Shown piece after piece: positions 53,857 through 62,065 of a DNA stretch of 64,000 nt. How positions within the stretch are numbered: the first letter of the stretch is position 1; every line of letters starts with the position of its first letter. The translations under genes were made by a program, and so were the position numbers. Source of the stretch: Treponema medium (GTDB lineage Bacteria; Spirochaetota; Spirochaetia; Treponematales; Treponemataceae). Location of the stretch: contig NZ_CP031393.1 in NCBI RefSeq assembly GCF_017161265.1, positions 1,240,001-1,304,000 on the forward strand. Direction: 5' to 3'. The notes below the pieces were generated by a model that worked only from the letters and a program-made list of their open reading frames with translations, ran no database searches and was not told where the DNA came from.

Positions 53857-54849
53857 ATGGGTGTGAATCTTTTAGGACGCAGCTTCTTAAAGTTGTTGGA
53901 TTTCAGCTCAGCAGAAATCAGGTATTTGTTGGATCTTTCAAAAGAATTAAAAAAATTGAAGATGACACATACCCCGCACGATCACTTAAAAGGAAAAAAC
54001 ATCGTATTACTGTTTGAAAAAACCTCAACGCGCACACGCTGTTCTTTTGAAGTTGCCGCAATGGATTTAGGTATGGGTTCAACCTTCCTTGATCCGGTCA
54101 GCTCTCAGATGGGGCATAAAGAAAGCATCGAAGATACCGCACGGGTTTTAGGTCGTATGTATGATGGTATCGAATATCGCGGATTTAGCCAAGAAATCGT
54201 TGAAAAACTGGCAAAACATTCCGGCGTTCCGGTTTGGAACGGCTTAACCAATGAATTCCATCCCACTCAGATGCTTGCAGACGTACTCACCGTTGAAGAG
54301 CACTTCGGTCATTTAAAAGGCATCAAGCTGACCTTTGTCGGCGATGCACGCAACAATGTTGCTAATTCATTGATGGTCGTATGTGCAAAGATGGGTATGC
54401 ACTTTACCGCATGCGGCCCCAAGGACTTGTTCCCCTCCGCCGATTTGGTAAAAACCGCTGAAGCAATTGCAAAAGAAACCGGCGCAACCATCACGCTTAC
54501 CGATGATGTAGAAAAAGGCTGCAAAGATGCAGACGTATTGTATACCGACATTTGGGTATCGATGGGCGAGCCCGACAGCGTATGGGAATCCCGCATTAAG
54601 CTGTTGAGCAAATATCAGGTGAACAAGAAGATGATGGCTCTTGCCAACCACAACGCAATCTTCCTGCACTGCTTGCCCTCGTTCCACGATCTGAATACGA
54701 AAGTCGGACGCGAAGTGAACGAGAAATTCGGTATTCCCGAAATGGAAGTAACCAACGAAGTCTTTGAATCGGTACAGTCAAAGGTATTCGATCAGGCCGA
54801 AAACCGCATGCATACTATTAAAGCGGTTATGTATGCAACCTTAAAATAA
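53857..54849 (+). CDS. argF: Catabolic ornithine carbamoyltransferase
   Basis: A 330-residue enzyme converting citrulline and phosphate into ornithine and carbamoyl phosphate. The carbamoyl-phosphate motif is [13 protein letters not shown], the ornithine-binding motifs include [11 protein letters not shown] and [10 protein letters not shown], and WVSMGEP is present. Its location between arcA and arcC shows a catabolic (ArcB) role. A spacer of 140 bases separates it from arcA; arcC begins 19 bases later. Confidence 0.97.
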   Translation: MGVNLLGRSFLKLLDFSSAEIRYLLDLSKELKKLKMTHTPHDHLKGKNIVLLFEKTSTRTRCSFEVAAMDLGMGSTFLDPVSSQMGHKESIEDTARVLGRMYDGIEYRGFSQEIVEKLAKHSGVPVWNGLTNEFHPTQMLADVLTVEEHFGHLKGIKLTFVGDARNNVANSLMVVCAKMGMHFTACGPKDLFPSADLVKTAEAIAKETGATITLTDDVEKGCKDADVLYTDIWVSMGEPDSVWESRIKLLSKYQVNKKMMALANHNAIFLHCLPSFHDLNTKVGREVNEKFGIPEMEVTNEVFESVQSKVFDQAENRMHTIKAVMYATLK

Positions 54850-54868
54850 AGCGAGCGTTACTACGAAT

Positions 54869-55813
54869 ATGAAGAAAGAAAGAATTGTTGTAGCGCTTGG
54901 CGGAAATGCACTGGGAAACAATCCGCAGGAGCAGCTTGCTTTAGTAAAAGAAACGGCAAAATCGATTGTCGCATTGGCAGAAAGCGGCTATGAAATCGTT
55001 ATCGGACACGGTAACGGTCCTCAGGTTGGTATGATCAACTTGGCAATGGACTATGCAGCGAACGGAACCGCAGGTACGCCCGCTATGCCGTTTGCTGAAT
55101 GTGGCGCCATGAGTCAAGGTTACATCGGCTATCATCTGCAGCAGGCAATCGGCGACGAACTGAAACGCCGGAATGTCAAGCGCGAAGTTGTATGCGTTAT
55201 CACGCAGGTTTTGGTATCGGAAGATGACCCCGCGTTCACAAATCCCAGTAAGCCCATCGGTATGTTCTATACAAAAGAACAGGCTGATAAAATTAAGGCT
55301 GAAAAACCGGATCAGACATTTGTTGAAGATGCAGGTAGGGGCTACCGCCGCGTTGTTCCGTCACCGCAGCCGGTTGCAATTATCGAACGTCCCGTTATCG
55401 AAGAATTAGTTGCTGCAGGGCATATCGTTATTACTGTCGGAGGCGGCGGTATTCCGGTACTGCAGAAAGCAGACGGGTTACACGGCGTTGATGCGGTTAT
55501 CGACAAAGATAAATCCTGTGCAAAGCTCGCTGCAGATGTTAAGGCCGATAAATTGGTCATTTTAACGGCGGTTGAGCAGGTTTGTATCAATTTCAACAAA
55601 CCCAATCAGCAGGCTTTAAGCAAACTGAACATTGCCGAGGCAGAAAAATACATTGCCGAAGGGCATTTTGCAAAGGGTAGTATGCTCCCCAAAGTAGAAG
55701 CATGTTTACAGTTTGTTCGCAACTACAAAGACGGACAAGCGGTTATTACCTCGCTGGCAAATGCTGGCAATGCGCTGAAAGGCGGTAACAGTACGGTTAT
55801 TACCGCTAACTAA
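54869..55813 (+). CDS. arcC: Carbamate kinase
   Basis: A 314-residue enzyme that transfers the phosphate of carbamoyl phosphate to ADP, the ATP-yielding step of arginine fermentation. Amino-acid-kinase motifs are VVALGGNALGNNP at the N-terminus, IGHGNGPQVGMIN, AMSQGYIGYHLQQAI, VITVGGGGIPV and GSMLPKVEACLQFV. All are intact. It follows argF closely. Confidence 0.97.
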   Translation: MKKERIVVALGGNALGNNPQEQLALVKETAKSIVALAESGYEIVIGHGNGPQVGMINLAMDYAANGTAGTPAMPFAECGAMSQGYIGYHLQQAIGDELKRRNVKREVVCVITQVLVSEDDPAFTNPSKPIGMFYTKEQADKIKAEKPDQTFVEDAGRGYRRVVPSPQPVAIIERPVIEELVAAGHIVITVGGGGIPVLQKADGLHGVDAVIDKDKSCAKLAADVKADKLVILTAVEQVCINFNKPNQQALSKLNIAEAEKYIAEGHFAKGSMLPKVEACLQFVRNYKDGQAVITSLANAGNALKGGNSTVITAN

Positions 55814-55971
55814 TCTACGGTGCTGCGGATAAATACACGCTATTTACCGCAGCGCTTCCGGTTATTTCCGGTATTCCGGTTGGAAGGACGTTGTCTTTTA
55901 ACTGGAACTTGCATCGTATAAAGATTGTATATATCATGCAAACCGGTTTTTAAATAAATTGGAGGAAAAAA

Positions 55972-57393
55972 ATGGGAAAAGATAAAAAAAAGAGGTCTTC
56001 TCTCTCTGCATTCTCTATCTTGTACATTATTCTGCTCGTGTTGGCAGTAATCACATGGATTATCCCCGATGTACAAAATGCGACGCTCGGAACAATCGTT
56101 ATGGCGTCCTACAACGGATTTGCCAATGCGCTTGACGTTTGTTTCTTCGTATTGGTTCTCGGCGGTTTCTTGGGCATTGTAACAAAAACCGGCGCTCTTA
56201 ACGCAGGTATTACGCACCTTGTAAAAAAATTAAAGGGCAATGAACTTATCCTTATTCCGATCCTGATGACATTGTTCTCAATCGGCGGTACTACGTATGG
56301 TATGGCTGAAGAGACGGTTGCGTTCTACGGATTGCTTGCTGCAACGATGGTTGCCGCCGGTTTTGATTCGGTGGTCGGTGCCGCTACGGTATTGCTCGGT
56401 GCAGGCGTTGGCGTTCTCGGTTCAACGGTAAACCCCTTTGCGACCGGTATCGCTATTGACAGTGTTAACAAGAGTTTTGAAGAACTTGGTATTCAGAGCA
56501 GTGTAAATAACGGTATTGTTATTGCATTGGGTATTGTTCTTTGGCTTTCTTCTCTTATCATTGCGTGTGCATTTGTCATGTCTTATGCAAAGAAAGTAAA
56601 GAGAGATAAGGGTTCTACGATCCTGTCTTTACAAGAACAAGAGATTATGAATGCGGAATTTGCAAAGAAAGACACAGATGTTGAAGTTACTTATACCGGA
56701 AAAATGAAGTTTACGATGGGTGTCTTCGCATTCGGTTTCTTCGTGATGATTATTTCCGTTATTCCGTGGGATAAATTCAATGTTACCATATTCGAAGGCT
56801 GGTCGTCATTCTTAACAGGCGCTGCAATCGGTGAATGGTGGTTTGGCGAACTTGGTATGTGGTTCTTTATCATCGGTTTGATCATTGCGTTTATCAATAA
56901 ATTTACTGAAAACGAAATTGTTTCCGCATTTATGGAAGGCGCAAAGGATATTATGAGCGTTGTTCTCGTTATCGCTGTTGCACGCGGCGCTTCCGTATTG
57001 ATGGGTGAAACCGGTTTGGATAAGTATGTTCTTGAACATGCGTCACAAGCATTGGAAGGTCTGCCGGCATTTGCATTTGCACCGCTTTCATACATCCTGT
57101 ATGCATTGCTCTCCTTTGTTATCCCGTCAACCTCCGGTTTGGCAACCGTATCCATGCCGATTATGGGACCGCTTGCGCAGAACTTAGGTTATAACCCCGC
57201 TGTTATGGTTATGATTTTCTCCGCAGCATCCGGTATTCTGAACCTCTTTACCCCCACGAGTGGTGTTGTTATGGGCGGTCTTGCGAGTGCTCGTATCCAA
57301 TACAGCACATGGCTCAAGTTCGTCGGTAAAGTACTTGCCGTGCTGTTTGTGGTCAACCTTATCGTTCTGACTGTAGGAATGATGGTTCTTTAA
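55972..57393 (+). CDS. arcD: YfcC-type arginine/ornithine antiporter candidate
   Basis: A 473-residue membrane protein of the YfcC/DcuC-like superfamily with about twelve helices (GGFLGIVTKTGALNAGI, TLFSIGGTTYGMAEETVAFY, LFTPTSGVVMGGLASA). In many bacteria this type replaces the classical ArcD. Its position at the end of the deiminase operon implies arginine uptake against ornithine export (inference). GGAGG precedes the ATG. A strong terminator follows. Confidence 0.88.
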   Translation: MGKDKKKRSSLSAFSILYIILLVLAVITWIIPDVQNATLGTIVMASYNGFANALDVCFFVLVLGGFLGIVTKTGALNAGITHLVKKLKGNELILIPILMTLFSIGGTTYGMAEETVAFYGLLAATMVAAGFDSVVGAATVLLGAGVGVLGSTVNPFATGIAIDSVNKSFEELGIQSSVNNGIVIALGIVLWLSSLIIACAFVMSYAKKVKRDKGSTILSLQEQEIMNAEFAKKDTDVEVTYTGKMKFTMGVFAFGFFVMIISVIPWDKFNVTIFEGWSSFLTGAAIGEWWFGELGMWFFIIGLIIAFINKFTENEIVSAFMEGAKDIMSVVLVIAVARGASVLMGETGLDKYVLEHASQALEGLPAFAFAPLSYILYALLSFVIPSTSGLATVSMPIMGPLAQNLGYNPAVMVMIFSAASGILNLFTPTSGVVMGGLASARIQYSTWLKFVGKVLAVLFVVNLIVLTVGMMVL

Positions 57394-57469
57394 AAATAAT
57401 CTTTAGGCGTAAAAGCCTGATGTATTGGTGCTTAAAAATTTCGGTTTTTCTGCACCTATTAATTTAACG

Positions 57470-57512
57470 AAAACAGCCTATTAACCCAAGCGGGTTAATA
57501 GGCTGTTTTTTT
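57470..57512. terminator. Bidirectional Rho-independent terminator
   Basis: AACAGCCTATTAACCC and GGGTTAATAGGCTGTT form a 16-bp stem with a four-base loop, and T-runs follow in both directions. It ends the arc operon and the convergent lipoprotein gene. Confidence 0.93.
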
Positions 57513-57526
57513 CGTTTTACCTGCCA

Positions 57527-58165
57527 CTATTGATGAATTTCTACCGTAATCTTGTTTTTTAAAAGACGCATAATCGGTATCTCAATCAGATATTCATCGT
57601 ATAAATCAAGATAACTTATTTCCGTAGATTTTTTTGACTCTTTAAGAATAACTTTACTAATAGACGGCATACAGGATTTGCTTATGAGCAACCGATATTT
57701 ACTGGTTGCTAAAAATAATTGAGCCATTTCATTACCGGTTTGTGAAGAATCATCGTCCTGCAGCGAACCGACGTAAATGGTCATTTTCTTTTTTGTATAT
57801 TTCGGTATAAAGTCAATATCCTCGGCATTGATGGCTTTAAGTATGTCTTTATCTTTGTAGTTGATATTCATGTCGATAAGGTATCCGACATTAACCTGAT
57901 CGTTTATTTTTGTTATTTTTGCACCGAATTGTTCGTATTCTTTCATATCCGATGCGTTGAATTCGGTAAAAAGCTCATCGTAATTGACGGAGGAATTACC
58001 CTGCATACTCGCCGCCATCTCCAGCATCGCTTTTGCAATAGTAAGGCTGATGGTATTCTGATCCGTCCCATCACTTTTACGGGTAATATGCTGTACGATG
58101 TCGATACAACCCGTTAAACTTAAACAACACAACCCGATACAAATACCTAATCCTATTTTTTTCAT
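57527..58165 (-). CDS. Unknown lipoprotein
   Basis: A 212-residue lipoprotein. The signal peptide ends in the lipobox LSLTGC (Cys19), followed by IDIVQHITRKSDGTDQ. The mature domain is mixed alpha/beta with no family I can name. AAAGGAG lies upstream of ATG 58165; the frame is open further upstream, but that part has no ribosome-binding site and reaches into a type-B repeat. The promoter region is therefore partly formed by the repeat at 58234. Confidence 0.72.
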   Translation of the reverse strand: MKKIGLGICIGLCCLSLTGCIDIVQHITRKSDGTDQNTISLTIAKAMLEMAASMQGNSSVNYDELFTEFNASDMKEYEQFGAKITKINDQVNVGYLIDMNINYKDKDILKAINAEDIDFIPKYTKKKMTIYVGSLQDDDSSQTGNEMAQLFLATSKYRLLISKSCMPSISKVILKESKKSTEISYLDLYDEYLIEIPIMRLLKNKITVEIHQ

Positions 58166-58233
58166 ATAAAACTCCTTTCTATGATTGTATAAGGAGCTAA
58201 ATGGTATGTCAATCAAAATTCCAGGGTTGTCAG

Positions 58234-58460
58234 GGTAAAACGCATCAGGCATTTTTTTACCACCCCCGCGGAAAAATTGAGACTATTCAACCAGACCTGC
58301 CAAGGATGGCAGTGGTTTCATACAGTAGCGATGTTTTGCGCACACGCAAAACTCGCCTTCAACTGATGTACATGGATGTACAACAGTTGAAGATGGTTCA
58401 AATGGTCTCCCAGTCTCAATTTTTCCGCGATTTTTATCTACTCTGCCTGATGCGTTTACC
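58234..58460. repeat. Type-B element with a nested type-A unit
   Basis: GGTAAAACGCATCAGGC on the left and GCCTGATGCGTTTACC on the right. An 18-bp stem (58267-58284 with 58412-58429) encloses a complete type-A unit on the minus strand: stem CTTCAACTG.../...CAGTTGAAG, GCGAG, stem GTTTTGCG/CGCAAAAC, ATCGCTACTGTATGAAACCA, stem CTGCC/GGCAG around ATCCTT. It fills the gap 58166-58550 together with the companion hairpin. Confidence 0.85.
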
Positions 58461-58475
58461 CATTTGCTGGAAAAA

Positions 58476-58549
58476 TGTGCGAAATTTTAAGCAAAATTTC
58501 GCACAGAAGGAAGGCAACCGCTAAAAATATTTGTAATGCGGTTGCCCTA
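58476..58549 (+). repeat. Hairpin companion of the type-B element
   Basis: TGTGCGAAATTTT/AAAATTTCGCACA (58476-58505), then AGAAGGAAGG and a GCAACCGC/GCGGTTGC stem. It ends at the murD stop codon and may act as the murD terminator. Confidence 0.7.
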
Positions 58550-58550
58550 A

Positions 58551-59984
58551 TCAAAACCCTGAAGGCCAGCATTGTCGTACGGCTTCTTTAAAGTGGAGGC
58601 CGCGGTCGAACTCGTTTTTAAACATACCGAAGCTCGTAGCGCCGGGAGAAAATACGACGATTTCTTGTTCTGCAGCAGTCGTATTTTGCTGTGTCGGTTC
58701 GTATTCTCTGCGGACTGCCTCAAGCAATGTAGAAAGGTCTTGAAAGGAGCCGAAATACGGAGTGTGCTGAGCTTGCAGCAGCGGTGTTAATTTATCGGTA
58801 CCCGTCCCTGCAAGTAAAAATATTGCTTTTGCCTTTTTAAGCTCCGGTGCAAGCGTAGTAAAGTCGAGTTTTTTGTCGGTGCCGCCGGTGATAAGGATAA
58901 CCGGTTTTTCAAAAGCATTCACGGCTGCTGCTGCCGCTTCGGGAATCGTTGCTGCGGAATCATTATAAAATTTGAATTGCTCCGTTTCGTAAAAAAATTC
59001 GAGCCGGTGGGGAATTCCGCCGTAGTTTTTCATAACGGCAGGGATCTGCAGCAGATCGGCGCCGTATAACGCAAGAGCAAGCGAGGCTGCCATAACATTT
59101 TGCTTGAGCGCTGTGCCGGGAACTGCGATCCGTGAAGGCAGCAACAGTTGGTCATCATCCGGTTTTAACCGTATCCGTGCGGATCCATCGGGAGCTATCC
59201 ATGCACCGAGCAGATATGGCGGCAGCGGATGTGCGCTGTACCAAAAAACCTGTCCGGCAGTTTCCTGTGCAAAAATCTTTCCCCAGTCGTCGTCATAATT
59301 GCAAATGGTGTAATCGGTTTTATCCTGATTACGATAGATAATTTTTTTGTCGGCTACATAGCGTTCCATCGAACCGTACCAGTTTTGATGATCGGGCATA
59401 ATGTGGGTAATAATTGCTATTTTAGGTTTTAACTGCGGACTTTGCGCAAGGTCGCCGAGCTGCCAGCTGGAAAGCTCCAGCACAACCGGAGTATCGGAGT
59501 TTGTTTCAGTTAAGAAGGTGAGCGGACTTACCGTGATGTTGCCGCCGAGGAATGTCCGTATGCCGCATTGCTGCAGTCCGTAGTGCAGCGCACTGACGGT
59601 TGAGGATTTTCCTTTACTGCCGGTTACGGCGAGTATCGGTGCGGAACTCAGTTGTAAAAAAATCGAGATATCGGTTTCGATGCACTGCGCAGCGGCGAGG
59701 TATGGATTTCCTTCCGATTTTACGCCGGGATTTTTAATTACCATATCAGCGGTACGGAAATCTTCAATGTTATGGCCGCCGAGCGCAAAACGCACATTAG
59801 GATAGTGCCGCAGCTCTGCAACGGAGGGGGCAAGCTCCTCCTCGGTTTTCATGTCGGTTACGATAACCTCTTTTGCGCCATTCTCTGCAAAAAAACGCGC
59901 AGAAGCAAGCCCTCCGCCGTTTAATCCGAGGCCCATAATCGTTACCGAAAGACCTGCAATATCGTTCAAATTCCGTATCATCAT
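58551..59984 (-). CDS. murD: UDP-N-acetylmuramoylalanine--D-glutamate ligase
   Basis: A 477-residue cytoplasmic ligase adding D-Glu to UDP-MurNAc-L-Ala. The N-terminal IMGLGLNGGGLASARFF resembles the MurD nucleotide-binding start. The P-loop is AVTGSKGKSSTVSA, LELSSWQLGDL is diagnostic for MurD, and MPDHQNWYGSMERYVADK and the final VVFSPGATSFGMFKNEFDRG are family blocks. Its start region is divergent from the lipoprotein gene at 60213 (228-base gap). murC and murE are elsewhere in the window, so the mur genes are dispersed. Confidence 0.94.
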   Translation of the reverse strand: MMIRNLNDIAGLSVTIMGLGLNGGGLASARFFAENGAKEVIVTDMKTEEELAPSVAELRHYPNVRFALGGHNIEDFRTADMVIKNPGVKSEGNPYLAAAQCIETDISIFLQLSSAPILAVTGSKGKSSTVSALHYGLQQCGIRTFLGGNITVSPLTFLTETNSDTPVVLELSSWQLGDLAQSPQLKPKIAIITHIMPDHQNWYGSMERYVADKKIIYRNQDKTDYTICNYDDDWGKIFAQETAGQVFWYSAHPLPPYLLGAWIAPDGSARIRLKPDDDQLLLPSRIAVPGTALKQNVMAASLALALYGADLLQIPAVMKNYGGIPHRLEFFYETEQFKFYNDSAATIPEAAAAAVNAFEKPVILITGGTDKKLDFTTLAPELKKAKAIFLLAGTGTDKLTPLLQAQHTPYFGSFQDLSTLLEAVRREYEPTQQNTTAAEQEIVVFSPGATSFGMFKNEFDRGLHFKEAVRQCWPSGF

Positions 59985-60072
59985 TCGGCAATAGTATCAA
60001 AAAAAAAGCGTTTAGAAAAGAATGCACTTCTTTGGTTCGCACCTGCCAAGCTTATTTTTTGGAAAAGCGTTC

Positions 60073-60100
60073 TTGACTTTTGAAGGGGGGGGGGTATGGA
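60073..60100 (+). promoter_or_regulatory. Promoter with a G10 spacer tract (phase-variation candidate)
   Basis: TTGACT (60073-60078), a 16-base spacer made largely of ten consecutive G (60085-60094), then TATGGA (60095-60100). A change in the number of G would alter the -35/-10 distance. A similar arrangement is known upstream of some T. pallidum tpr genes. Confidence 0.6.
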
Positions 60101-60113
60101 AGAAAGGTTTCAT

Positions 60114-60142
60114 TTGAACTGTCTCTTGTATTGTTTTTATAT
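60114..60142 (+). promoter_or_regulatory. Second promoter candidate of the lipoprotein gene
   Basis: TTGAAC (60114-60119), 17-base spacer, TTATAT (60137-60142). If active, it would give expression independent of the poly-G tract. Confidence 0.45.
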
Positions 60143-60212
60143 GGTATAGCTTTTTAATCGCTTATTCGTTATAGAAACGTAGCAAGGGAATAACATCAGA
60201 AGGAGGATATAT

Positions 60213-60638
60213 ATGAAACTCAAGAAAACGATTACTGCGATTGTAGTATTCAGCATGGCAAGCGCTATGATGCTTGCTGTTTTGGCTTGTTCCAATCCTG
60301 CCGGCGGAGGTGGTGGTAGTGGCGGTATATCATATACCGGTACTTATGCAGGGATAGGAGAAGAAGATTCAGGACTGGGCGCTTGGGAGTTCACCATTGA
60401 TACTAAAGGCAATTTGACCGGTTGGTTCCAAGTGCTAACCAGCGCACAGTCCAACTGCACCGGTACTATAAAATCTGATGGAAGCTTTACGGCTTCCGGA
60501 AAGACAGTATTGACATATCTGCCTTTTACTGGAGTATTTGATGAAAAAACTAGGGTTCATACTATGCCTCGCCCTTTTCTATCCGTTTGTCGCCCCGAGA
60601 CTATCATACGTTTGTCGAAGAGTGCGGAAACGCCTTAG
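60213..60638 (+). CDS. Small lipoprotein, probably truncated
   Basis: A 141-codon frame. The signal peptide with lipobox LAVLAC (Cys26) is followed by a Gly-rich linker (NPAGGGGGSGG) and a beta-rich domain: TGTYAGIGEEDSG, then FTIDTKGNLTG, then TGTIKSDGSFTASG. That pattern normally continues in further strands. After TGVFDEKTR, around 60555, the sequence loses it and becomes RVHTMPRPFLSVC, so the natural C-terminus seems to be lost. AGAAGGAGG gives a strong ribosome-binding site. The gene lies behind the poly-G promoter and is probably a surface lipoprotein. Confidence 0.6.
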   Translation: MKLKKTITAIVVFSMASAMMLAVLACSNPAGGGGGSGGISYTGTYAGIGEEDSGLGAWEFTIDTKGNLTGWFQVLTSAQSNCTGTIKSDGSFTASGKTVLTYLPFTGVFDEKTRVHTMPRPFLSVCRPETIIRLSKSAETP

Positions 60639-60790
60639 ACGTATATACCATACTGCAATATTCGTATTATCATACGCTTGTAGAAGAGTGTGGAATCGCC
60701 TTAAACTCATATACTATGGTGCAGTATTTGTGTGGAAAACATTTAAGGTTTTTGGCTTTAAGAACGGATGCACATGCGCAAGAGTCGTAA
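60541..60790 (+). pseudogene. Broken gene for a small repeat protein
   Basis: An ATG at 60541 opens a signal-peptide-like stretch (MKKLGFILCLALFYPFVAP). One base later the coding signal moves to another frame. It reads DYHTFVEECGNALDVYTIL, then YYHTLVEECGIALNSYTMV, then QYLCGKHLRFLAL, and ends at 60790. Two tandem copies of ~64 bases are present. Their differences are mostly at third positions of that second frame (gtc/gta, tgc/tgt), which shows that it was the coding one. Deleting one base near 60598 would join signal peptide and repeats. It overlaps the 3' end of the lipoprotein frame. Confidence 0.5.
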
Positions 60791-60861
60791 TAAAAGACAT
60801 TTACAATTTGAGATGATCGAATATTGTTTGGAAAATATTTCTCAGATAAGGAATTGACAAA

Positions 60862-61686
60862 ATGATGAAACGTGCTGATGTAGTAATGAATTTTTTAGAA
60901 AAATATTCTTCCGTGTGCGATGATTGTTTGTCGGAGCAATGTAAGATTTTTCCAAGGCAGCAAATAAACAATATTACCAGAATTTTGTATTCAGAAAATA
61001 AAATATGGAAGGAAAAAGGTATATGCAGCTTTTGTTTAAAAAATAAATTGGTGTCTAAAAAAATCGGAAAATCTTATGTAAGAAAAATAGGAGCTATTAG
61101 TCAAAAGAGAAAAATACCATTCCCTACGGAATCTGAAATTACAAAATATTTGAACCAATGGAAATCATTAGAGAAATATGTATTACAAGAAAGCAGTTTA
61201 GATAAATTATTTCATAAAACTTATCCGCAAAATCGAGAACTGGACGATGTGCTAATAAAAGTATGCACTTTAAATATTTTTTACAGTACAAATATTTTCT
61301 CTCCGACAGACATGGCGCAGCATATTGTTTCATTACAAATAGATAAAAGACTTGAACGTGGAGATATCGATTTAATAAATGATATTGCTATAATCCATAT
61401 AAAAGGAGAAAAGAAAAAATTTTATTCATTTGCGACAAAATATTGCAGCCATCATTTTGATAAAGCATATCCTATTTTTGATCGTTATGTAGAAAAAGTT
61501 TTGATTTATTTAAAACAAATAGATCATTTTTCTGAATTTGAAAACAAAGATTTAAAAAATTATGGCAAATTTTATGAGATACTATCTCAATTCAAAGCAT
61601 TTTACAAATTACAAAAATATAATTGGAAAGAAATTGACAGATATTTATGGCAAGTCGGTAAGGAAGTCTTTCCGAATAAATATTAG
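60862..61686 (+). CDS. Unknown AT-rich gene product with cysteine pairs
   Basis: A 274-residue soluble protein that I cannot assign. The N-terminal ~60 residues hold Cys pairs (CDDCLSEQCK and CSFCLKNK) that could bind zinc. The C-terminal half contains a conserved-looking FATKYCSHHFDKAYPIFDRY segment and a YNWKEIDRYLWQVGK ending. The N-terminal half has a KWKEKG/LVSKKIGKSY-like basic region. The gene is strongly AT-rich and lies next to a broken gene and an insertion sequence, as expected for acquired DNA. AAGGAA lies upstream of ATG 60862. Confidence 0.55.
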   Translation: MMKRADVVMNFLEKYSSVCDDCLSEQCKIFPRQQINNITRILYSENKIWKEKGICSFCLKNKLVSKKIGKSYVRKIGAISQKRKIPFPTESEITKYLNQWKSLEKYVLQESSLDKLFHKTYPQNRELDDVLIKVCTLNIFYSTNIFSPTDMAQHIVSLQIDKRLERGDIDLINDIAIIHIKGEKKKFYSFATKYCSHHFDKAYPIFDRYVEKVLIYLKQIDHFSEFENKDLKNYGKFYEILSQFKAFYKLQKYNWKEIDRYLWQVGKEVFPNKY

Positions 61687-61753
61687 AAATAGATTGCTGT
61701 GCATGGCCGGTAGATAATACACCCGCCGCTAAAATAAATAAGGAGAAGTTGCT

Positions 61754-62005
61754 ATGATTGCTCAAATGAAACTGTTTCATTTGAGCAAACTTGTGCTGCT
61801 GCTGTTCATTATCGCTTTAATGTCATACCCGTTAAATGCAGATGATAAAGAATATATCAAAATAGAAATTGACGGCGAAACAGTCGGAAAATGGATGGAG
61901 TTTGCAAGTCTTTCGGAATACAATAGCAATGGGAAAATAAGCTATACTCGCTATTCCGATGCAATTGCGTGGTTCTGCTTACCAGGGATTCCGCATTATA
62001 AATAG
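61754..62005 (+). CDS. Small exported protein, 3' end altered by an insertion sequence
   Basis: An 83-codon frame with a signal peptide (LVLLLFIIALMSYPLNA) and a short mature part (YIKIEIDGETVGKWMEF, then EYNSNGKISYTRYSD). The IS begins at 61983, so the last codons come from the IS end. Removing the IS and one target copy would give a stop a few codons later (LP then stop), so the loss is small. AAGGAG precedes the ATG. Function unknown. Confidence 0.5.
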   Translation: MIAQMKLFHLSKLVLLLFIIALMSYPLNADDKEYIKIEIDGETVGKWMEFASLSEYNSNGKISYTRYSDAIAWFCLPGIPHYK

Positions 62006-62065
62006 TGTCAAAAAACAGTAGCTCACACGGTATAAAAGATGGTAAAATGTTCTTGGGGTGGAACA

